Source of the DNA: Methylococcaceae bacterium
GTDB taxonomy: Bacteria; Pseudomonadota; Gammaproteobacteria; Methylococcales; Methylomonadaceae
Direction: 5' to 3'
Assembly: GCA_947505055.1 (NCBI GenBank)
Contig: CANNLO010000300.1
Span: forward strand, 1 to 6,006
Length of the DNA stretch: 6,006 nt
Both the position numbers and the translations under genes were made by a program. The notes under the pieces were generated by a model. That model worked only from the letters and a program-made list of their open reading frames with translations, did no database searches and was not told where the DNA came from. Below are positions 1-5,702 of the stretch, piece by piece (within the stretch, counting starts at the first letter, position 1; the number at the start of each line of letters is the position of its first letter).

Positions 1-235
1 GCACTTGTGTAAATTAATGTATAAAGAGTAATGCTTACAAGTGTAAGTTAATAGTTAAATTAGCTTTTCTGTATTAGTTCAGACTTGATCTGGCGACTTC
101 AAAAATTAGTTTCAACTTTATCTGTCATTGGCTGTCTGTTTTCGACCCGGTGTTGTCATTGATCTCTAATATCTGATCGTCCGGTCTCTGCTTCTTAGCC
201 GACAATCACCAGTCAGTCGAATAAGTCATATTTAC
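1..235. other. Gene-free stretch with short repeats
   Basis: I find no gene here on either strand. A 12-base direct repeat with one mismatch, GTGTAARTTAAT, lies at 7-18 and 41-52, 34 bases apart. CACTTGT at 2-8 and ACAAGTG at 37-43 form a 7-base inverted pair around the same segment. TGTCATTG occurs twice, at 123-130 and 154-161. Positions 121-235 are richer in GC than the first 60 bases and show the look of a worn intergenic repeat, but I cannot name it. The decayed FecR fragment begins at 236. Confidence 0.5.
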
Positions 236-418
236 TTACAGGTTTTTCCCCAATATTTTCAGCATGTCGTTCGATTCACGTAAATTGATGCGGCCATTGA
301 TTTTGAGTTCTCGCAAGGTATTGTCCTTATTAATCAACACACCGGTTCTGTAGCGGCGGGTTTGGCTGATGACGCTTTCCAGAGAAGTATTCTCAAACAC
401 CAGAAAACCGTTTACCCA
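236..418 (-). pseudogene. FecR-type anti-sigma regulator, C-terminal fragment cut at both ends
   Basis: Reading the minus strand from 418 down to the TAA at 236-238 gives 60 residues that follow the FecR C-terminal pattern: W-x-N-G-F-L-V-F-E-N-T-S-L-E-S-V, then R-R-Y-R-T-G-V-L, then L-K-I-N-G-R-I-N-L and N-D-M-L-K-I-L. FecR proteins sit in the inner membrane and pass a signal from a TonB-dependent outer-membrane receptor to a FecI-type sigma factor. This piece belongs to the periplasmic end. The frame is open back to a TAA at 506-508, but residues upstream of the tryptophan look only loosely FecR-like. No ATG, transmembrane helix or N-terminal sigma-binding domain is present. The usual last 15-20 residues (with an L-P-V motif in E. 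coli FecR) are missing too, because the stop comes right after I-L-G-K-N-L. No fecI or receptor gene is in the window. I judge it non-functional debris. Family assignment is by motif recall and is fairly secure; the exact parent gene is unknown. Confidence 0.72.
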
Positions 419-546
419 AGAGGTTGTCAGCGCCGAGTTTAGTAACCGGTATGCAGATAATGCTTTACTCTGAAGTTTTGATAAAGGCTTTATTATAGGA
501 AGATTTTAAATTGTGAACTGCTAAAAATCCAGTGAATTACCTTCTC

Positions 547-552
547 AAAGAG
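547..552 (+). promoter_or_regulatory. Ribosome binding site deciding the prenyl synthase start
   Basis: AAAGAG lies 7 bases before the ATG at 560. This is a sensible Shine-Dalgarno distance, and nothing comparable precedes the internal ATGs at 605 and 611. It favours the longer protein, although the homologous part begins only near residue 25. Confidence 0.4.
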
Positions 553-559
553 CGAATAA

Positions 560-1612
560 ATGATAATATGTACACGATTTGCCAAATATTACCCATCTAA
601 TTTAATGGCCATGCAAAACTTTATCCATTCAGCAACGACAAGCGATTTTAATGCCTTAACATGCGATGAGATGTTTGCTGTTGACCAGCTCATCTTGGCA
701 AAACTCTGTTCTAAGGTTGAACTCATAAATAAAATCGGTTGCTACATAATCGGTAACGGCGGTAAACGGTTACGCCCATTGCTGTTATTTTTGACTACCA
801 AAGCTCTTGGTTATGGTTATGGTGATGGTAATGAAAATCAGGTTATGTTGGCAACCGTGATTGAATTTTTGCATACGGCTAGTTTATTGCATGATGATGT
901 GATTGACGAAGCTGCGTTGCGTCGAGGTCGTAAATCGGCCAATTTGGTATGGGGCAATGCTGTCAGTGTGTTAGTCGGTGATTTTTTCTATGCTAATGCG
1001 TTTCAGATGGTGATGCAGACGGGCGATGGACGGGTTATGGATTTAATATCACAAACGGTGGCTACGTTGACTGAAGGCGAAGTATTACAACTGGTAAACT
1101 GCAATAATCCTGACACCACCGAAGCACAATATTTTGAAATTATTAGCCGTAAGACTGCTATTTTATTTGAAACCAGCGCTCATCTTGCCGCCCTGATTTC
1201 TAATGCAACCCCTGAACAAATAAAAGGCTTAACAGTTTACGGTCTGTCGTTAGGTATGGCATTTCAGCTGATTGATGACGTGCTGGATTATACGTCAAAT
1301 GCGGCAGAGTTGGGTAAAAACTTAGGCAATGATTTAGCTGAAGGTAAAACCACCTTGCCTTTAATTTACGCCATGCAGCACGCACAACCTGATGAGGTGC
1401 AAGTTATTTTTAGTGCGATTAAAAATGGTTCTACTGATGCTTTTAAACAGGTTTATGCAATTGTCATGAAAACCGATGCCATTACCTACACCATTCAACG
1501 TGCCGAAGAACAAGCAGAAAAAGCCGTTGCCGCGTTAGTGTGTTTGTCGGATTCAATTTATAAAGACGCATTAATCGATTTGGCAATATTTTCTGTACAA
1601 CGCAATCATTAG
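560..1612 (+). CDS. ispB: Polyprenyl diphosphate synthase (octaprenyl-type, IspB family)
   Basis: The protein condenses isopentenyl diphosphate onto an allylic primer to make a long all-trans polyprenyl diphosphate, in E. coli the C40 tail of ubiquinone. It is cytosolic and magnesium-dependent. Visible motifs: GGKRLRP at 67-73 (IPP binding), the first aspartate-rich motif DDVID at 112-116 followed by RRGR at 121-124, EGEVLQL at 172-178, the lysine-threonine pair at 198-199, the second aspartate-rich motif DDVLD at 239-243, and GKNLGNDLAEGKTTLPL at 252-268. The residue five places before the first DD is alanine, as in long-chain enzymes, so a C40-type product is likely. At 350 residues it is about 27 longer than E. 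coli IspB. The extra length is an N-terminal extension of about 24 residues. A shorter start at 605 or 611 would give the usual length, but the ribosome binding site supports 560. It is not next to rplU-rpmA, where ispB usually sits, so it may be a second copy. It has its own terminator and no operon partner. Confidence 0.9.
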   Translation: MIICTRFAKYYPSNLMAMQNFIHSATTSDFNALTCDEMFAVDQLILAKLCSKVELINKIGCYIIGNGGKRLRPLLLFLTTKALGYGYGDGNENQVMLATVIEFLHTASLLHDDVIDEAALRRGRKSANLVWGNAVSVLVGDFFYANAFQMVMQTGDGRVMDLISQTVATLTEGEVLQLVNCNNPDTTEAQYFEIISRKTAILFETSAHLAALISNATPEQIKGLTVYGLSLGMAFQLIDDVLDYTSNAAELGKNLGNDLAEGKTTLPLIYAMQHAQPDEVQVIFSAIKNGSTDAFKQVYAIVMKTDAITYTIQRAEEQAEKAVAALVCLSDSIYKDALIDLAIFSVQRNH

Positions 1613-1625
1613 ATATTTTCAGACG

Positions 1626-1656
1626 TTTCAGGTTTTTAAAAATCTGAAATTTCTTT
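1626..1656 (+). terminator. Rho-independent terminator after the prenyl synthase
   Basis: TTTCAG (1626-1631) pairs with CTGAAA (1644-1649), and TTTTT/AAAAA lies between them, giving an almost perfect 24-base palindrome. TTTCTTT follows at 1650-1656. It begins 14 bases after the stop codon. The stem is AT-rich and its run of T is interrupted, so it may be only moderately strong. The palindrome would also fold on the minus strand. Confidence 0.6.
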
Positions 1657-2014
1657 GTTGAATCGTTGCAAATTAAAACTTATAAATTGTCCATAATCTT
1701 CAATACCTTCGCTAATGATATGGCACTACTGGCCAGGAGTCATGGACCTATTATGACGGCGAAGAAAAAAGCAAAATGCAGTCGTATTTAACACTTATTC
1801 ATTGCAACTCTCCCGGTTGCACAAAGGCGTAAAAGCATTGCGCAGCTACTCATTAGTGATGGTCAGATAAATCGCTATCGAATTAGAATCGACATGGTCC
1901 AAGAAGGGTGCCAGGTTTCGAGCAATTCAAGAAAAGCATCGATACCTGTGACATCGACCTCGGCACCCGCTACAAAGCTAACAGCAAAACCCTAATGACC
2001 CTCTTTCTGCACCC
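1657..2014. other. Gene-free stretch with short broken frames, possible gene debris
   Basis: No full gene is visible. On the plus strand, one frame is open for about 67 codons between a TAA near 1790 and a TAA at 1993. It includes the stretch KSIAQLLISDGQINRYRIRI, which vaguely recalls a helix-turn-helix but which I do not recognise. Another frame runs over D-I-D-L-G-T-R-Y-K-A-N and stops just before the sulfotransferase start. On the minus strand a short frame reads I-S-E-G-I-E-D-Y-G-Q-F and ends inside the terminator. None has a convincing start or ribosome binding site. The composition of 1860-2000 is more coding-like than the AT-rich part before it, so this may be leftovers of a lost gene. 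No clear promoter for the sulfotransferase can be pointed out. Confidence 0.35.
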
Positions 2015-3110
2015 ATGAAATATTTAGCTCGTTTACCTCAAGGCAAGTTTTGGATAAATTTTACAATTGGTTCATGGCTGCGTCTAGTGCTTATTGCACG
2101 CACAAACAACAGATATATTTCTTTGATGGTTGGATCAAATAGTTTACTCAAGCGTCTTCGGATAACCTGTCTAGGCATATTGCAAAACCTTGTCTTTGGC
2201 AGGCGCATAACTAAAGCAAAAGTGACAGAACCTATCTTTATTTTGGGATATTGGCGCACTGGAACTACCCTGCTACACGAACTAATGTGTTGTGATCCGC
2301 GTTTCGGTTTTGCATCGACCTTGGCTTGCGTTGCTCCTCATGCCTTTTTGCTTCTTGAGCCTAAGCTACGTAATCATCCTTTGGCGCAATGCTCAATCAA
2401 TCGCCCCATGGATCAGATGCAGGTATCATTATTTTCACCACAAGAAGATGAAATGGCATTATTGGCTATGGGAGCCACTAGTCCTTATGGTATGTTATTT
2501 TTCCCCTTCAATTGCGAAAAATATACATGAGTTATTAGAATTTGAGGCCATGAACGAAGTAGAAAAAAATCTCTGGAAACGTAAATTCATGCGCTTTTTA
2601 AAAATGCTGACCGTGCAACAGCATAAACCGTTAGTCCTCAAATCACCAACTCATGGCTACCGTATCAAAAGTTTGATTGGGTTATTTCCCGATGCCCGCT
2701 TTGTATTGATTGAACGAGATCCGTATGACATATTTGCTTCTAATCTAATTATGTGGAATGCACTGATGACTGAATTTAGCCACGAAGAATTTAACGAAGA
2801 TAGCATTGAGCAATTTATTATTGATAGCTTTAGCCTGCATGAAAAGCTTATTAGTGAAGCTCAAGAAAACATCCCTTCAAAGCAATTTACACGTATAAAA
2901 TATGCCGACTTAGTGACTAACCCTTTACATGAAATTGAGGGAATTTACACCAACCTTGAGCTTGGATTTATTTCAACTAAATTAAAAGAAAACATTGAGC
3001 AATATTTACGTAAAGTAGAAAATTATCAGTGTAATATCTTAGAGATAACAACAAGACAACGCGTGCTGATCGAGACGCAGTGGACTGATATTCTGTCTCG
3101 CTATAGGTGA
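2015..3110 (+). pseudogene. PAPS-dependent sulfotransferase (Sulfotransfer_3 type) split by a one-base frameshift
   Basis: Two overlapping frames together make one sulfotransferase. The first, from the ATG at 2015, carries the 5'-phosphosulfate loop GYWRTGTTLLHELM (residues 78-91), RPMD at 130-133 and SPQEDEMAL at 141-149, then stops at TGA 2528-2530. The second frame carries HELLEFEAMNEVEK, VLKSPTHGYRI, FPDARFVLIERDPYDIFASN (the 3'-phosphate-binding segment with its R and S) and ends at 3110. Removing one A from the A5 run at 2517-2521 joins them as N-C-E-N-I-H-E-L-L-E-F-E. That matches the family and gives 364 residues, a normal length. Such enzymes move sulfate from PAPS to a hydroxyl or amine of a small molecule, sugar or lipid; the acceptor cannot be told. 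No ribosome binding site is evident before 2015, and the frame runs back to a stop at 1979-1981 without another ATG. Because everything else is intact, the shift is either recent or a sequencing error. Confidence 0.85.
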
Positions 3111-3171
3111 GTTAATGACAAGTACTTCTTCTACCCAATTTACACCGACATAAAAAACCAGCAACAATTCT

Positions 3172-3987
3172 TTACACTTTTACTGAAAACTGAATTTTAT
3201 TATCGTGTAACCATTGCTGTGCTAGGCTGATGTCATTTTGGCTAGGGTGAAAATGCGGTGATAAATAATCTCTCCACATCCTACAGTTCCCTCGCATCAT
3301 TCCATCCTTAGCGAACAAAAGTTGGCTGCCACTACGCCATGTACTCCATTTGAACAGGCTGCAATCATGCCATAAATTACTGACCGTCTGATACAAAATA
3401 TCTGATATAAATATCAGTGTCACATATCGAAAAATACGTATTCGCCACTTATAGCTACCGCCTGCCGCTATATAGATGTCAAATGCCGTTGTGTGATGCT
3501 CGCATTCTTCCGCGCAATGCCATTGCCATAATGCTTGCAACCGTGGTTCAGCACCGCCCAGAGATTCATCATGACGCAAGGTCCAATCGCTAAAAAGAAA
3601 AGCTAAATGCTCGGTTGCCGCCGTAGCGGCTAAATGTCCGAGTATATTGCAATGAGCATGAGCCTTAAAACGTTTTAAAGTTCTTTGTTCTATGTGATTG
3701 TAATAACCGTGTCGATTTAAGTGGCCGTTAAACAAACTATGAATACGTCGATGCGTAGCTTCTTGTCCAATGAATCCTTGTACCTCTGGTGCGACACGCT
3801 GTTGTTCAATTTCCGACAACGTCATGAAACCCCTGTGTACTGATGAAATAAAATACTGCTCACCAGCCGGGAACCCCATAGATAAAGCATTGTAAAAAGC
3901 CGAGCGAAAACAGTCTCCCCCATTCCAGCGCGCTGGAATAGGAGTGTCCAAATCAATTAAAAGCTGACGAACATAAATTAATGTCAT
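3172..3987 (-). CDS. PF10118 'metal-dependent hydrolase' family protein with a di-iron four-helix signature
   Basis: This 271-residue protein matches the family called predicted metal-dependent hydrolase (PF10118, COG3687), whose real reaction is poorly defined. Visible landmarks are FPAGEQYF at 39-46, QEATHRRIH at 75-83, ATAATEHLAF at 121-130, HCAEECEHHTTAFDIY at 157-172 and the GGSYKWRIR segment at 176-184. The acidic and histidine residues fall as E43, E76-x-x-H79, E126 and E161-x-x-H164, the pattern of a ferritin-like di-iron carboxylate bundle. I therefore infer an oxidase or oxygenase-type active site rather than a hydrolase. A hydrophobic stretch near 186-200 may touch the membrane. 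The start ATG overlaps the stop of the upstream membrane-protein gene by four bases (ATGA, 3984-3987), and a GGGAAAGAG purine run ends three bases before it, so translation is probably coupled. It is the last gene of the operon and converges on the sulfotransferase 61 bases away. I saw no terminator between them. Confidence 0.82.
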   Translation of the reverse strand: MTLIYVRQLLIDLDTPIPARWNGGDCFRSAFYNALSMGFPAGEQYFISSVHRGFMTLSEIEQQRVAPEVQGFIGQEATHRRIHSLFNGHLNRHGYYNHIEQRTLKRFKAHAHCNILGHLAATAATEHLAFLFSDWTLRHDESLGGAEPRLQALWQWHCAEECEHHTTAFDIYIAAGGSYKWRIRIFRYVTLIFISDILYQTVSNLWHDCSLFKWSTWRSGSQLLFAKDGMMRGNCRMWRDYLSPHFHPSQNDISLAQQWLHDNKIQFSVKV

Positions 3988-4601
3988 TGCTCTTTCCCGG
4001 ACAAATTAGAAGTCGAGTCTATACAGGATACTTTTCCAGGCAATAATTTTTTTGTATAGAAGCAGGCCATACCAACTCCCAGAGAATAAATTAAAACTAG
4101 TGGACTCCATAAAACTACAGCAAAAATGATATTGCCAACATATTTTTCCATGTAACTATCGTAATACCATTGAAAAAAATCCGACTTTGCATATAGTCGT
4201 TGCCGAAGGAGTGTGCCAGAGAAAAAACTTATGAGCAAAAATAAAACGACATAAGCGGCGTTTAAATACAGCAAATCAATACGCCAGCCAAAATACAGCG
4301 TCAATAGAAATAGCGAAAAAACATGACTAGGAAAATCAATTTTGTTCTTTATGATCCATAAAATACAGATAAAAAACGGTAGAGAATAGAGTAAAGGATA
4401 TAACTCAATTGTCCATATAACACTAACTACAGCAGCAATTCCAGCAAGATAGGCGAGTGGCGTTCTATGACGATTAATAATTCCATGTTCATCAATTCTA
4501 TCCATAAGAGTGAGAGTTACGCCAGAGAAAATTCCAAGCGACAGTACGGCAAGATAATTGAGTCCTGCTGTTACAATGTTGCTACCTAAAATAACACTCA
4601 T
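3984..4601 (-). CDS. Integral membrane protein of unknown family, about six transmembrane helices
   Basis: The 205-residue product is strongly hydrophobic, with likely membrane segments near residues 12-33, 47-65, 67-84, 93-107, 110-128 and 155-181, so it should be an inner-membrane protein. Between the first two helices is a charged loop, MDRIDEHGIINRHRTPLAY (33-51), the most distinctive hydrophilic part and a possible active or binding loop. A second loop (132-153) is rich in aromatic and basic residues, and the tail from 184 is polar. I do not recognise the family. The D-R-x-D-E-H-G and R-H-R-T-P residues loosely recall polar loops of membrane lipid enzymes such as prenyltransferases, but this is too weak for a call. 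The ATG overlaps the fic stop by four bases (4598-4601), with AAGGAA at 4613-4618 upstream on the minus strand, 11 bases away. Its own stop overlaps the next start. The coupling on both sides says it acts with the Fic protein and the di-iron protein, perhaps as their membrane anchor or partner. Confidence 0.75.
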   Translation of the reverse strand: MSVILGSNIVTAGLNYLAVLSLGIFSGVTLTLMDRIDEHGIINRHRTPLAYLAGIAAVVSVIWTIELYPLLYSLPFFICILWIIKNKIDFPSHVFSLFLLTLYFGWRIDLLYLNAAYVVLFLLISFFSGTLLRQRLYAKSDFFQWYYDSYMEKYVGNIIFAVVLWSPLVLIYSLGVGMACFYTKKLLPGKVSCIDSTSNLSGKEQ

Positions 4602-5299
4602 TGCGCAGTTCGTTCCTTTTTATATCGTAAAAACATTTCGCGTGCCAAGGTAAAATCTTGATTTACAGTTACTAATTCTATTGCTTGGTAAAGTGCAATC
4701 TTGTCGTTTGTTTTGATACTGTGAAAATAAAGTGGCTTCAAACCACTACGAATTGCCAATAGATCAGCAAGAATACATGCAACTCTGCCGTTGGCATCCG
4801 CAAAAGGATGAATAGCCAGAAAATCAATTAAAAATATGAATATTGCATCCTGCATCTCTAATGTATCGGTTGTAGCAAGTAACTTTGTATTTATGTTATT
4901 AACAGCTAGAGTCATTCCAGTCGCTATCTGTTCTGGAATAAAAAATGACGTTATCTGTCCTGGATTCAAATAACTAGGGTGTACTGCTTGAAAGAGCCTG
5001 TATTCACCAGGTAAGGTTTTAAATTCTGTCCCTTCAAGCATAATATAGTCGTGAGGAAGCATGGTACGATGCAGCCCTCTAATGAAGTCGGTGGTTAATA
5101 ATCCTGTAACTTTGTAGTCATTCAAGCAGAATTCTGCCAAAGAATTCAGATGAAAATCACACTGATTTTTCACGTGAGTATGTTGACTTTCAGGAGTATT
5201 AGCCAACAATCCCTGAAGATAAGGTTTTTGGGCATCCTTAAGAGCTAAGAGAATTAAATTACGCACTATAATCTTAAAAAAAAATAATTGAAGGAGCAT
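4598..5299 (-). CDS. Fic/DOC-domain protein (predicted protein AMPylase or related nucleotidyltransferase)
   Basis: The 233-residue product contains the Fic core at about residues 65-225. FIRGLHRTMLP (72-82), LPGEYR (96-101) and the active-site loop HPFADANGR (164-172) are all in family order. Fic enzymes usually transfer AMP from ATP to a hydroxyl of a target protein. H164 is the expected base, D168 the metal ligand, and N170, G171 and R172 bind phosphates. The loop has alanine where most Fic proteins have glycine (G-N-G-R), giving a mix of Doc-like D-A-N and Fic-like N-G-R. I see no clear inhibitory [S/T]xxxE[G/N] helix within the protein and no antitoxin gene upstream, so how it is held in check is open. 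Residues 1-20 are hydrophobic (MLLQLFFFKIIVRNLILLAL) and may be a membrane anchor. If translation instead starts at the GTG 5264-5266 they are mostly lost. No ribosome binding site precedes 5299. First gene of a three-gene operon, ending in an ATGA overlap with the membrane-protein gene. Confidence 0.88.
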   Translation of the reverse strand: MLLQLFFFKIIVRNLILLALKDAQKPYLQGLLANTPESQHTHVKNQCDFHLNSLAEFCLNDYKVTGLLTTDFIRGLHRTMLPHDYIMLEGTEFKTLPGEYRLFQAVHPSYLNPGQITSFFIPEQIATGMTLAVNNINTKLLATTDTLEMQDAIFIFLIDFLAIHPFADANGRVACILADLLAIRSGLKPLYFHSIKTNDKIALYQAIELVTVNQDFTLAREMFLRYKKERTAQ

Positions 5300-5307
5300 T
5301 ATTAACT

Positions 5308-5336
5308 ATTCCAATGCAATATAGCGTATTTGTCAA
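5308..5336 (-). promoter_or_regulatory. Sigma-70-type promoter of the fic operon
   Basis: On the minus strand a perfect -35 box TTGACA (5336-5331) is followed by a 17-base spacer and TGGAAT (5313-5308), which matches four of six -10 bases. Transcription would start around 5301, one or two bases before the ATG at 5299. The fic mRNA would then be leaderless, in line with the missing ribosome binding site, or translation begins further in, for example at the GTG at 5266. This is the best promoter-like match I found in the window. Confidence 0.55.
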
Positions 5337-5702
5337 TACCTTCGCCAATCTACATGATGATTTTTTGATGGCGGGTGAAAACTGTGATTATGTGTAAAGC
5401 AATACAAGTATTTGTCTTTGTGAATCAACAAACTGAGCCGGTTAAAATTTTATGTGTGTTATCCTATTGATTATATTAAGATAAGATGAGTTTAAAGTGA
5501 CAGATTGGGGGGCTTTAACGCGATGAGTGGAATCAACTACAATTCTCCCTTTAAAATCGCCGGTTAATTTCAGATGTCTTTAGAAGAACTGCTTTCCAAG
5601 GGTAAGCAGTCGTTAATTCGAAAATGGCGATAGACCGCTTTTGGCACACAGTTGACACTCAATATCAGAATTAACTTTAAAACGGCTTATTGTTTAACCT
5701 CA
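5337..5702. other. Mostly gene-free stretch between the fic operon and the right-edge gene
   Basis: Apart from the possible RsbRD-like peptide at 5574-5633, no gene is supported. On the minus strand a 45-codon frame is open between stops at 5580-5582 and 5442-5444. It has no ATG and I do not recognise it. The segment GGGGGGCTTTAACGCGATGA (5507-5526) and its surroundings look like a worn intergenic repeat. A hairpin, ACTGCTT at 5588-5594 with AAGCAGT at 5604-5610, has no T run after it. No terminator is seen for the gene ending at 5703. Confidence 0.4.
5574..5633 (+). pseudogene. Possible N-terminal remnant of an RsbRD-type sensor protein
   Basis: A 19-residue reading frame, MSLEELLSKGKQSLIRKWR, ends at TAG 5631-5633. 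It resembles the beginning of RsbRD N-terminal domain proteins, which typically open with S-L-E-E-L-L followed by a K-rich helix and R/K-W, and then continue for about 100 residues or more. Nothing after the stop, in any of the three plus frames, continues the family, and no ribosome binding site precedes the ATG. If the match is right, this is the stub left after deletion of the gene body. The short length means chance similarity cannot be ruled out. Confidence 0.35.

Noticed and set aside
460..500. Promoter for the prenyl synthase around TATTAT (491-496)
   Set aside because: No acceptable -35 box is found at 15-19 bases; TTTACT and TTGATA lie at wrong distances.
1200..1385. Minus-strand 61-codon frame
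   Set aside because: It lies fully inside the prenyl synthase gene on the opposite strand and has no family features.
2038..2259. Minus-strand 73-codon frame
   Set aside because: It is antisense to the sulfotransferase N-terminal part, which has clear family motifs.
2292..2516. First part of the second plus frame as the start of a separate protein
   Set aside because: The residues before H-E-L-L-E-F-E are out-of-frame translation of the sulfotransferase; only the part after about 2520 is real.
2510..2530. Programmed ribosomal frameshift in the sulfotransferase
   Set aside because: A +1 shift would be needed, and an A5 run without a rare codon, stop-coupled signal or downstream structure does not support it.
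3111..3171. Bidirectional terminator between the converging genes
   Set aside because: No stem with a T run was found, only AT-rich sequence and a short ACAAGTACTT palindrome.
4598..4700. Class III inhibitory helix in the Fic C-terminus (T-L-A-R-E-M)
   Set aside because: The glutamate is followed by methionine, not G or N, and the motif context does not match.
5588..5610. Hairpin ACTGCTT/AAGCAGT as a terminator
   Set aside because: The 7-base stem is perfect but no T run follows on either strand.
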